From contig JAPLMO010000368.1 in assembly GCA_026386995.1 (NCBI GenBank), positions 1 to 10,961 on the forward strand: a stretch of 10,961 nt of DNA, in the 5' to 3' direction. A program made the position numbers and the translations under genes. Below the pieces are notes generated by a model. That model worked only from the letters and a program-made list of their open reading frames with translations. It did no database searches and was not told the origin of the DNA. Source of the DNA: Planctomycetota bacterium (GTDB lineage Bacteria > Planctomycetota > Phycisphaerae > FEN-1346). The stretch's first letter is position 1; the number at the start of each line of letters is the position of its first letter. Positions 1-6,235 of this stretch are shown here, one piece after another.

Positions 1-352
1 GCAGCAGGGTGAATCGCCCGTCGGGCGTCGTCTCGCCCAGGCCGATGCCAAGCCGTGACGAAAGGTGCTCGCGCACCCGCTCGTACCCGACGATCCAGCA
101 GCAGACGCTGTCGCAGAGGAGGATCACGTGCCGCCCGACCCGGCGGCGGAAGATCAGGTTGTAGAACGTCGCGATGCTGTCGAGTTCATCGGGCGACATC
201 TCCAGGAGGCCCGCCGCCTCGCGGAGTTCCTCATCGGGCACCCATCCGCGGCCGCGCTGGATGATCTTCAGGGCCTCCGGCCCGGCGGCCCGCGGGTGCG
301 CGTAGTGCTGGCGGACGGTTTCGATCTCGCGTTTTTCTTCAGCCGTCAGCAT
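1..352 (-). CDS. nuoE: NADH-quinone oxidoreductase subunit E (complex I 24 kDa subunit), C-terminus beyond the window
   Basis: The minus strand from the ATG at 352 reads 117 codons open to the window edge. The protein begins MLTAEEKREIE and carries the thioredoxin-like 24 kDa subunit pattern: a helical N-terminal part with SPDELDSIATFYN, then CDSVCCW (first cysteine pair, C-x4-C, of the N1a [2Fe-2S] cluster), then TTPDGRFTLL, which in Escherichia coli NuoE lies just before the second cysteine pair. That second pair falls outside the window. In the family this subunit sits in the NADH-dehydrogenase arm with NuoF. The start lies 4 bases after the nuoCD stop, with a GGTGAGG ribosome-binding sequence very close to the ATG, so translational coupling to nuoCD is likely. 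Identification is firm; only the C-terminus is unseen. Confidence 0.93.
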   Translation of the reverse strand, partial: MLTAEEKREIETVRQHYAHPRAAGPEALKIIQRGRGWVPDEELREAAGLLEMSPDELDSIATFYNLIFRRRVGRHVILLCDSVCCWIVGYERVREHLSSRLGIGLGETTPDGRFTLL

Positions 353-356
353 CGCC

Positions 357-2114
357 TCACCGATCGACGTCGGCCAGCACGTAGTCGACGCTGCCCAGGA
401 TGGCGAGCAGGTCGGCAATCAGCAGGCCGCGCGAAATCAGCGGCACCATCTGCATGTGCGGGAACGACGGCGCCCGGATGCGCGTCCGGTACGACATGGT
501 GGAGCCGTCGCTCACGAGGTAATAGCCGTTCGAGCCTTTGGTCGCCTCAACGGCGAAGAACGATTCGCCCGCCGGGATGACCGGCCCCCAGGAGACGCCC
601 AGAAAGTGGTTGATGAGAGTCTCGATGTCGTGCATCGTGCGCCGCTTACGGGGCGGGCACGCCAGCGGATGGTCGGACTGGTGCTCGCCGGCGGGCATGT
701 TGCGGAGGCACTGGTCGATGATCCGCAAACTCTGGCGCATCTCTTCGACGCGCACGAGGCCGCGGTCATAGGCGTCGCCGTGCGTCGCCGTGGGGATGTC
801 GAACTCGAACCGCTCGTAGCCCGAGTACGGGCGATTCTTGCGGAAGTCCCACTCCAGGCCCGTCGCCCGCAGGCCCGGGCCCGTAACGCCCCACTCGATG
901 GCCTCATCGGTCGTGTACTTGCCGATGCCCACGGTGCGGTTCTTGAGGATGCGGTTGGCCATCACCATCTTCGAGTACTCGGCGAGGTGCTTGTCGAAGA
1001 CGCCGCAGAAATCGCGCACGAGGCCGTCCCACCCGCGCGGCAGGTCCTGAGCCACGCCGCCGATGCGGAACCAGTTCGGGTGCATCCGCGCGCCGCAGAC
1101 GGCCTCGACGATGTCAAAGACCCGCTCGCGATCATTGAACATGTAGAACACCGGCGACATCTGCCCGAGGTCCTGCGCAAACGTGCCGTACCAGACCAGG
1201 TGACTGGCGATGCGGAACAGTTCGCACATCATGACGCGGATGACCTCGGCCCGCTCGGGCGCCCGGATGCCCGCCAACTGCTCGACCGCCAGGATGTACG
1301 GGAGGTTATTCATCACGCCACCCAGGTAATCGACGCGGTCGGTGTACGGAATGTAGGTGTGCCACGACTGGCGCTCGCCCATTTTCTCGGCGCCGCGATG
1401 GTGGTAGCCGATGTCGGGCACGACGTCGACGATCTCTTCGCCGTCCAGTTGCAGCACAAGGCGCAGGACGCCGTGCGTTCCCGGGTGGTGCGGGCCGAGG
1501 TTCAGGAACATGAAATCCTCGCCGTCGTGGCGCCTGGCCATGCCCCACTCTTCGGGGTGGAACCGCAGGGCCTCCTGCTCGGCCTCCTGCCTGTCCTCGG
1601 GCAGGGTGAAGGGCGCCATGTCGGTCGCCCGGGCAGGATGTTCTTTCCGGAGCGGGTGCCCCTGCCACGTGGGCGGCATGAGGATACGCACGAGGTGCGG
1701 GTGCCCGCCGAACCGGATGCCGAACATGTCCCACACTTCGCGCTCGTACCAGTTGGCGGCGGGCCAGATGTCGGTCACGGTGCGTAGCGCGGGACGCTCG
1801 CCCGCCAGGGCCACCTTGATCCGCACGTCGGCGTTGCGGTCGAACGAAAGGAGGTGGTAGACGACCGTGAAGTCGGCGGGCGGCTGGCCCTGGCGGTTGG
1901 CGCGCATCCGCTCGTCTATGGCCGTCAGGTCGTAGAGCATCCGGTACGGGCCAGGCGCGCCGGCCTTCAGATGCCGCAGGACCTCCGGCGCGCGGTCCGG
2001 CGCAACCCACAGCGTGGGGATGCGGTCGGCCGCCGGCTGGTCGGCAAGAATCGCCGGGCCGAAGCGGGCGCGAAGGTCGGCCGAGATGTCGGGGTAATCG
2101 CTCATCGTCGCCAT
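357..2114 (-). CDS. nuoCD: NADH-quinone oxidoreductase subunit C/D fusion
   Basis: This 585-residue protein fuses the 30 kDa (NuoC) and 49 kDa (NuoD) subunits, as in Escherichia coli (about 600 residues). The NuoC part covers roughly residues 1-195 and has the family signature around 123-160 ([15 protein letters not shown], then GHPLRKEHP). The NuoD part starts near 200 with [13 protein letters not shown], followed by [18 protein letters not shown] and [11 protein letters not shown], and ends in the typical LADVDR. The histidine of GPHHPGTHG and the tyrosine of PYTDR match, by family knowledge, the quinone-head site next to NuoB. The subunit joins the peripheral arm to the membrane arm. Two in-frame starts exist: ATG at 2114 (MATMSDYP) and ATG at 2105. 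The first has the GGGGG of a hairpin just upstream as its only ribosome-binding candidate. The gene lies between nuoB (37 bases) and nuoE (4 bases). Confidence 0.97.
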   Translation of the reverse strand: MATMSDYPDISADLRARFGPAILADQPAADRIPTLWVAPDRAPEVLRHLKAGAPGPYRMLYDLTAIDERMRANRQGQPPADFTVVYHLLSFDRNADVRIKVALAGERPALRTVTDIWPAANWYEREVWDMFGIRFGGHPHLVRILMPPTWQGHPLRKEHPARATDMAPFTLPEDRQEAEQEALRFHPEEWGMARRHDGEDFMFLNLGPHHPGTHGVLRLVLQLDGEEIVDVVPDIGYHHRGAEKMGERQSWHTYIPYTDRVDYLGGVMNNLPYILAVEQLAGIRAPERAEVIRVMMCELFRIASHLVWYGTFAQDLGQMSPVFYMFNDRERVFDIVEAVCGARMHPNWFRIGGVAQDLPRGWDGLVRDFCGVFDKHLAEYSKMVMANRILKNRTVGIGKYTTDEAIEWGVTGPGLRATGLEWDFRKNRPYSGYERFEFDIPTATHGDAYDRGLVRVEEMRQSLRIIDQCLRNMPAGEHQSDHPLACPPRKRRTMHDIETLINHFLGVSWGPVIPAGESFFAVEATKGSNGYYLVSDGSTMSYRTRIRAPSFPHMQMVPLISRGLLIADLLAILGSVDYVLADVDR

Positions 2115-2117
2115 CGA

Positions 2118-2137
2118 CCCCCGCTTACCAGCGGGGG
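2118..2137 (-). promoter_or_regulatory. Perfect hairpin overlapping the nuoCD ribosome-binding region
   Basis: An 8-base perfect inverted repeat (CCCCCGCT / AGCGGGGG, 4-base loop) lies in the nuoB-nuoCD gap and ends 3 bases before the nuoCD ATG at 2114. In the nuo mRNA its 3' arm contains the only purine-rich ribosome-binding candidate, so folding would mask it. Upstream, just after the nuoB stop, the RNA is A/U-rich. There is no T-run after the stem, so it is not a classical terminator. A role in tuning nuoCD translation, or in mRNA stability, is inference. Confidence 0.6.
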
Positions 2138-2151
2138 CTAATTATTTTGAT

Positions 2152-2784
2152 TTAAACTTCATCCGGCGAGCGCAAGAGAGTCGCGGCCCGGCGCTCGGGG
2201 CGCATCTGGTCTCGCATCGAGGGGCTGGGCGACCGGTAGACCCCCTGCGGCCCGACAACCCAACTCAACGGGCGTTTCTCGCTGCCCACCGCTTTCTGCA
2301 AGAGCAGCAGCCCCTCCATGAACGCATCCGGCCGCGGCGGACAACCGGGAACGTAAACGTCGACCGGCAGAAACTTGTCCACGCCCTGCACGACGCTGTA
2401 GATGTCGTACATGCCGCCGGAGTTCGCGCACGAGCCCATCGAGATGACCCAGCGCGGCTCCATCATCTGCTCGTAGAGCCGCTTGACGACCGGGGCCATC
2501 TTGATGAAGACCGTGCCGGCGATGACCATCAGGTCGGCCTCGCGCGGCGTGCCGCGGATGACCTCGGCCCCGAAACGCGCAATGTCGTACTTCGAGGTGA
2601 GGCTCGTGGCCATCTCGACGTAGCAGCACGAGAGGCCGAAGTTGAACGGCCAGATCGAGGACTTGCGGCCCCAGGCCACGAGGTCATGGAGGCGGCCGAG
2701 GACGACGTTGCGCCCGACCGCCTCCGCGGCGCTCGCGGCGCCGGGACCCGCTCGGGCGGACGTCAGTTGGAATGGTTCCCCCAT
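2152..2784 (-). CDS. nuoB: NADH-quinone oxidoreductase subunit B (N2 cluster subunit)
   Basis: This 210-residue protein is the complex I PSST/20 kDa subunit, which carries the [4Fe-4S] cluster N2 that passes electrons to quinone. The four ligand cysteines are visible: the tandem pair C53-C54 in [11 protein letters not shown]119 in [13 protein letters not shown], and C148 in [15 protein letters not shown]. The segment [19 protein letters not shown] between them is also typical. The N-terminal 25 residues are Ala/Gly-rich and variable, as usual. The C-terminal tail after about 175 ([15 protein letters not shown]) is rich in Arg. The ATG at 2784 is 9 bases after the nuoA stop (TAG, 2794-2796) and has an AGGGGG ribosome-binding sequence about 6 bases upstream. 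It is the second gene of the operon. Confidence 0.97.
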   Translation of the reverse strand: MGEPFQLTSARAGPGAASAAEAVGRNVVLGRLHDLVAWGRKSSIWPFNFGLSCCYVEMATSLTSKYDIARFGAEVIRGTPREADLMVIAGTVFIKMAPVVKRLYEQMMEPRWVISMGSCANSGGMYDIYSVVQGVDKFLPVDVYVPGCPPRPDAFMEGLLLLQKAVGSEKRPLSWVVGPQGVYRSPSPSMRDQMRPERRAATLLRSPDEV

Positions 2785-2793
2785 CGGGGCCCC

Positions 2794-3189
2794 CTAAGCC
2801 CTTGGCGAACGGCTCCTGCCCCAGTCCAGCGCCCCGACCCTCCAGAGGTACGCGAGCGCCACGACCAGGATGGCGATAAACAGCAGGGCCGCTCCGTAGC
2901 CCGTCCATCCGGTCTCGCGGCCGGCGACGGCCCATGTAAAGAGGTAGACGGCTTCCAGGTCGAAGATAACGAAGAAGACGGCGACAAGGTAATACTTGAC
3001 CGAGAATCGCAGGCGCGCCCCCCCGGTTGAAACAACACCGGATTCGTACGGCTCGCCCGTGGCGCGCTCGCTGTGCCGTTCGCCCAGGACGTACGAGAGG
3101 GCGATCATGCCGGCGGCCGTCAGAACGGCCGCCAGCGCGTACACCAGGAGGCCCCACAGGTCGGCCGTCACCACCGCCAAAGCGTCCAC
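2794..3189 (-). CDS. nuoA: NADH-quinone oxidoreductase subunit A
   Basis: This 131-residue membrane protein matches NuoA (ND3). It has three hydrophobic segments (about 8-35, 66-89 and 96-119) and the conserved loop after the first (PYESG at 47-51, then ARLRFSVKYYLVA), followed by the second helix with VIFDLEA (76-80), whose acidic residues are conserved in ND3/NuoA. It belongs to the proton-pumping membrane arm near the quinone channel. The start is GTG at 3189, preceded at 8 bases by GGGAG; no ATG fits. It is the first gene of the operon, so the promoter should lie in 3190-3511. Its mRNA would carry nuoB, nuoCD, nuoE and presumably the remaining nuo genes to the left of the window. Confidence 0.95.
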   Translation of the reverse strand: MDALAVVTADLWGLLVYALAAVLTAAGMIALSYVLGERHSERATGEPYESGVVSTGGARLRFSVKYYLVAVFFVIFDLEAVYLFTWAVAGRETGWTGYGAALLFIAILVVALAYLWRVGALDWGRSRSPRA

Positions 3190-3253
3190 GATGAAATCTC
3201 CCGGGTAAGGCCCACCGTTATCCTACCATGCGGGGCCGCCCGGCATGTATTCC

Positions 3254-3262
3254 TTTATAACA
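3254..3262 (-). promoter_or_regulatory. Candidate extended -10 of the nuo operon
   Basis: The minus strand reads TGTTATAAA, that is TG-N-TATAAA, an extended -10 with 5 of 6 consensus matches. Transcription would start near 3247 and give a leader of about 57 bases to the nuoA GTG. No convincing -35 is seen 16-18 bases upstream, which is tolerable for an extended -10. A second minus-strand match, TATAAT at 3306-3311, directly abuts the hairpin element and has a G/C-only -35 position, so it is less likely. Confidence 0.35.
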
Positions 3263-3309
3263 AGTCCGGTAACCGCTCGAGAATTCAAGCGGGGGCCGCT
3301 CTCGCATTA

Positions 3310-3365
3310 TAGCGCGGGGGTTTATCCCCCGCGCCTTCCTGCACGGGGCACAAGGCCCCGCGCTA
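3310..3365. repeat. Double-hairpin (REP-doublet-like) element, nuoA-cydA gap
   Basis: Two inverted arms, 3310-3334 and 3341-3365, are separated by 6 bases. Arm 1 is a perfect hairpin (GCGCGGGGG, loop TTTAT, CCCCCGCGC). Arm 2 is a hairpin of 6 base pairs (CGGGGC, loop ACAAG, GCCCCG). The reverse complement of arm 2 matches arm 1 at 20 of 25 positions, including the first ten (TAGCGCGGGG). The arms can therefore fold separately or pair with each other. No T-run follows on either strand. This is the most diverged of three elements with this plan in the window. Confidence 0.8.
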
Positions 3366-3467
3366 CGGCGCGTAAGTTTGGTTACTGCAAGAGGTTGTGT
3401 TCATTGCCGCGTATGGCAGCCGGCACGCTCTTTCCACACAAACTGGCTTGCCGCTCGGCGCTTTCTG

Positions 3468-3473
3468 TATAAT
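3468..3473 (+). promoter_or_regulatory. Candidate -10 box of the cydAB promoter
   Basis: A perfect TATAAT lies 38 bases before the cydA ATG. A start near 3480 would leave a leader of about 32 bases containing the GAGGAGG ribosome-binding site. The -35 is weak: TTGCCG (3448-3453) is only 14 bases upstream, and the 17-base position reads TGGCTT. This suggests either a weak basal promoter or one that needs an activator. Confidence 0.5.
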
Positions 3474-3511
3474 GGCGGCTATGGCATCCTGAACTGCGCA
3501 GAGGAGGAACC

Positions 3512-4861
3512 ATGGACGTCTGTCTGCTGTCGCGCATCCAGTTCGCCGTAACAGTGGGCTTTCATTTTCTCTTTCCGCCCATCACGATCGGCCTGGCCTG
3601 GGTGCTGGTGATCATTGAGGGCCTGGCGTGGCGGCGGAATGACCCCGTTTACGACCAGGCCGGCCGGCTGTTCGGAAAGTTGCTGGGCCTGACCTTCGCC
3701 GTGGGCGTGGCCAGCGGCATCGTGATGGAGTTTCAGTTCGGCACCAACTGGGCCCGGTACTCGAAGTTCGTCGGCGACATTTTCGGCGCGCCGCTGGCCG
3801 CGGAGGGCGTCTTCGCGTTCTTCCTGGAGTCGGTTTTCCTGGGGGTCTACCTGTTCGCCCGTAACCGCCTCTCGCGGCGCGGCCACTGGTTCTCGATCCT
3901 GATGGTAGCCGTCGGGGCAACGCTCTCGGCCTTCTGGATCATCGTGGCCAATTCGTGGATGCAGACCCCGGCCGGGTACACCCTGAACGCCGCGGCCGGG
4001 CGGGCGGAACTCACGGACTTCTGGGCCGCCGTCTTCAACCCCTCGACGCTCATCCGCTACGCCCACACGATGCTGGCCGCGCTGGCGTGCGGCGCGTTTT
4101 TCGTGACCGGCTGCGCCGCCTACATTCTGCTGCGCACCCGGGGCGAGGCCCGCTTCTCGCCCGATAGCGGCGCAGCGCCCGCAGCCCGGCGCGCGATGGA
4201 GGTGTCGCTCGTGTGCGCCCTGGCGGCGTCGATCCTTGTGGCAGTTCCGACCGGCGACTGGCACGCGAAGCAGGTGGCCCGGACTCAGCCCGAGAAGTTC
4301 GCGGCCTTCGAGGGGCTGTACAACTCGCAAGAAGGCGCGCCGCTCATCCTCTTTGCATTGCCGTACGAAGAGCCGCGACGCCTTGAGGCCCGCGTCGAGA
4401 TCCCGGGCCTCGTCTCGTGGCTGGTGTTCGGCGACGTCCGCGCCCCGGTGAAGGGCCTGAACGAGTTTCCGGCCGACGAGATTCCGCCGCTGTGGCTGAC
4501 GTTCGTCTCGTTCCACAACATGGTCATCCTGGGAATGCTTTTCATCGCGATGTCGGTGTACGGCACGTGGCGGCTGTGGCGCGGCAAACTTTTCGAGGGC
4601 CGCCGGTTCCTGTGGCTTCTGGTGGCGATGGTCCCGCTGTCGCTGGCGGCGTGCCAGTTCGGTTGGATGGCCGCCGAGGCCGGCCGGCAGCCCTGGATCG
4701 TCTACAGGGTCATGCGGACCGCCGACGCCTTCTCGAGCAACCTGACCGCGGGCGAAGTCTTGTTCTCGCTCATACTGTTCTCGGCCATCTGCCTGACGCT
4801 CCTATGCCTGTACCTCTGGCTGCTCGTGCGCACGCTCCGCCGCGCAGCACAAGAATCGTAG
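3512..4861 (+). CDS. cydA: Cytochrome bd-type quinol oxidase subunit I
   Basis: This 449-residue membrane protein is CydA, the haem-carrying subunit that oxidises quinol and reduces oxygen to water. Family residues are in place: H18 (haem b595 ligand, His19 in E. coli) in GFHFLFPP; MEFQFGTNW at 72-80; E98 and E106 in the APLAAEGVFAFFLES stretch (E99 and E107 in E. coli); H185 and M337 as haem b558 ligands; and the GRQPW signature at 391-395. K262 and E267 in QPEKFAAFEG match the quinol-binding K252/E257. The segment between these and GRQPW is short, and the protein is about 70 residues shorter than the E. coli enzyme, so this is a short Q-loop type. The ATG at 3512 has GAGGAGG four bases upstream. 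cydB follows after a 136-base gap. Confidence 0.97.
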   Translation: MDVCLLSRIQFAVTVGFHFLFPPITIGLAWVLVIIEGLAWRRNDPVYDQAGRLFGKLLGLTFAVGVASGIVMEFQFGTNWARYSKFVGDIFGAPLAAEGVFAFFLESVFLGVYLFARNRLSRRGHWFSILMVAVGATLSAFWIIVANSWMQTPAGYTLNAAAGRAELTDFWAAVFNPSTLIRYAHTMLAALACGAFFVTGCAAYILLRTRGEARFSPDSGAAPAARRAMEVSLVCALAASILVAVPTGDWHAKQVARTQPEKFAAFEGLYNSQEGAPLILFALPYEEPRRLEARVEIPGLVSWLVFGDVRAPVKGLNEFPADEIPPLWLTFVSFHNMVILGMLFIAMSVYGTWRLWRGKLFEGRRFLWLLVAMVPLSLAACQFGWMAAEAGRQPWIVYRVMRTADAFSSNLTAGEVLFSLILFSAICLTLLCLYLWLLVRTLRRAAQES

Positions 4862-4882
4862 GAATGAGACCGGCCCCCGGCG

Positions 4883-4959
4883 TGTGGCACGGCTGGCTTG
4901 CCCAGCCGTGGGGAATGTTGCCGGCCTTCGCCACGGCTGGTCAAGCCAGCCGTGCCACA
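4883..4959. repeat. Double-hairpin (REP-doublet-like) element between cydA and cydB
   Basis: Two 29-base arms, 4883-4911 and 4931-4959, are inverted copies matching at 28 of 29 positions, with a 19-base spacer. Each arm contains its own 9-base-pair hairpin (CACGGCTGG / CCAGCCGTG) with a 5-base loop: CTTGC in the left arm, TCAAG in the right. The element lies within the presumed cydAB transcript, ends 38 bases before the cydB ATG, and occupies most of the gap. It is not followed by a T-run on either strand. Confidence 0.9.
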
Positions 4960-4985
4960 ATGACTGCGAAGCGCAGCGTGATGAG

Positions 4986-4991
4986 AAGGAG
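4986..4991 (+). promoter_or_regulatory. Ribosome-binding site fixing the cydB start
   Basis: AAGGAG lies 6 bases before the ATG at 4998. The frame stays open upstream to 4884, but that extension is just translated repeat sequence and has no ribosome-binding site, so 4998 is the real start. Confidence 0.85.
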
Positions 4992-4997
4992 CCGTCC

Positions 4998-6008
4998 ATG
5001 ACATCTCTTCAGGCCATCTGGTTCGCGCTGATCTTCGTCCTCTTGGCGGGATACGCGATTCTCGACGGTTTTGACCTGGGCGTGGGCATCCTGCACCTGG
5101 CGGCACGCGACGAACGCGAGCGGCGCACCTCGCTTCAGGCCATCGGCCCCGTCTGGGACGGCAACGAGGTTTGGCTGCTGACGGCAGGCGGGGCGCTCTT
5201 TGCCGCCTTTCCGGCCGTCTACGCGACGGTCTTTTCGGGCTTTTACCTGGCGCTGGTGCTCCTGCTGGTGGCGCTCATCGGCCGGGCGGTGGCGGTGGAG
5301 GTTCGCTCGAAGGTCGAGTCGCCCGCGTGGCGGCGGGTCTGGGACGTGATTTTCGGGCTCGGCTCGCTCCTGGCGACGCTCCTCTTAGGCGTGGCCCTCG
5401 GGAACATCCTTCGCGGCGTGCCCGTCAGCGCAAGCGGCGACTACACGGGCACCTTCCTCGAATTGCTGAACCCGTACGCGATCCTGATCGGCGTTCTGGC
5501 GCTGGCGGCCTTCACCTGGCACGGGGCGATTTACCTCGCCGGCAAGACCGACGGGCCGATGCGCCAGCGCCTCGCACATTGGGCGTTTATACTGGGGGGA
5601 CTGGTGATGATCCTGTACCTCGTTGCCCTGACGACGAGCCACTTTGTCGCGCCGTTCCTGCTCGAAGACCAGCGGATCCTGTGGGCGCCGCAGATGGTGG
5701 TGCTGGCAGGCGCGACGACCGGCCTGGCGCTGGCGGGCGGCGGAAGGCTCAGCGGGGCCCTGGTGGCCTCGTCGGTCACGATCGGCACAATGATGGCCCA
5801 GGCGGGCGCGGCACTCTTTCCGCGACTCGTGCCTTCGAGCACCGACCTTTCATACAGCCTGACGGCCGCAAACGCTTCTTCGACCGAGCCGACCCTCCAG
5901 GCGATGCTCATCATCACCCTCATCGGCATGCCGCTCGTCCTGGCCTACACGATCTGGGCACACTGGGTCTTCCGGGGCAAGGTCGTGATTTCGGATGAGG
6001 ACTATTGA
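4998..6008 (+). CDS. cydB: Cytochrome bd-type quinol oxidase subunit II
   Basis: This 336-residue polytopic membrane protein is CydB, the structural partner of CydA. It begins MTSLQAIWFALIF and shows the family's GYAILDGFDLGVG motif (18-30), GPVWDGNEVWLL (50-61) with GGALFAAFP just after, and FTWHGAIYL (172-180). Eight or nine hydrophobic segments alternate with short loops. It is somewhat shorter than the E. coli protein (379). The start at 4998 is chosen for its AAGGAG and because the protein then begins at the usual place before the first membrane segment. It follows cydA by 136 bases, most of them a repeat element. No cydX-like small ORF could be recognised after it, and cydC/cydD are not in the window. 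The next gene is convergent. Confidence 0.96.
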   Translation: MTSLQAIWFALIFVLLAGYAILDGFDLGVGILHLAARDERERRTSLQAIGPVWDGNEVWLLTAGGALFAAFPAVYATVFSGFYLALVLLLVALIGRAVAVEVRSKVESPAWRRVWDVIFGLGSLLATLLLGVALGNILRGVPVSASGDYTGTFLELLNPYAILIGVLALAAFTWHGAIYLAGKTDGPMRQRLAHWAFILGGLVMILYLVALTTSHFVAPFLLEDQRILWAPQMVVLAGATTGLALAGGGRLSGALVASSVTIGTMMAQAGAALFPRLVPSSTDLSYSLTAANASSTEPTLQAMLIITLIGMPLVLAYTIWAHWVFRGKVVISDEDY

Positions 6009-6088
6009 GCCCGTAGCCGTTCGCGATTCTGTGTAACAAACTTTGCGCGGCGGGTCTCCAACGCTAAGCGAGGGTTACTGAGTCCAAT

Positions 6089-6167
6089 ATGTAGGGTGGG
6101 TGCTCTGCACCCACCATTTTCATGCGAGAACAACCGCGTTGGTGGGTGCAGAGCACCCACCCTACAT
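6089..6167. repeat. Double-hairpin (REP-doublet-like) element in the convergent cydB / HD-gene gap
   Basis: Two perfect 28-base inverted arms, 6089-6116 and 6140-6167, flank a 23-base spacer. Each arm is itself a 9-base-pair hairpin (GGTGGGTGC / GCACCCACC) with a 3-base loop (TCT left, AGA right). The arms do not differ at any position. The element sits between two converging genes, 81 bases after the cydB stop and 68 bases from the stop of the HD gene. The left hairpin is followed by ATTTTC, a poor T-run, so a terminator function for cydB is possible but weak. The rest of the 227-base gap shows nothing recognisable. Confidence 0.92.
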
Positions 6168-6235
6168 GAACGGTCGCTGAGCAACAGCCCCGTCTTGTCC
6201 GTCGCGCGGAAGGCTACAAGCAATCGTTAACTTCT

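Larger units (their letters stand above)
3190..3511. other. Divergent nuoA / cydA intergenic control region
   Basis: This 322-base region separates the leftward nuo operon from the rightward cyd operon. It holds a candidate nuo extended -10 at 3254-3262, the double-hairpin element 3310-3365, and the cydA -10 at 3468-3473 with ribosome-binding site GAGGAGG at 3501-3507. No open reading frame in it resembles a protein. As the only region between the two respiratory units, it is the natural place for oxygen- or redox-responsive control, but I could not recognise a known operator such as an FNR or ArcA box. Confidence 0.7.

Noticed and set aside
456..1787. Long plus-strand open frame (443 codons) opposite nuoCD
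   Set aside because: It is antisense to a firmly identified gene and rich in Arg/His/Ala/Val as expected of a GC-rich shadow frame. No family motif is seen.
3306..3311. Perfect minus-strand TATAAT beside the 3310 repeat
   Set aside because: The -35 position falls in a G/C-only hairpin arm. The extended -10 at 3254-3262 is a better candidate for nuo.
3312..3334. Rho-independent terminator at the 9-base-pair hairpin
   Set aside because: No T-run follows the stem on either strand, and no gene ends into it.
3479..4516. Minus-strand open frame (345 codons) opposite cydA
   Set aside because: It is a shadow of cydA with low-complexity Arg/Gln/Glu content and no recognisable motif.
4884..4997. Upstream extension of cydB to 4884
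   Set aside because: It translates the double-hairpin repeat, has no ribosome-binding site, and is absent from the family's usual N-terminus.
4883..6167. The repeats as a CRISPR array
   Set aside because: The arms are inverted rather than direct, differ between elements, and there are no regularly spaced spacers.
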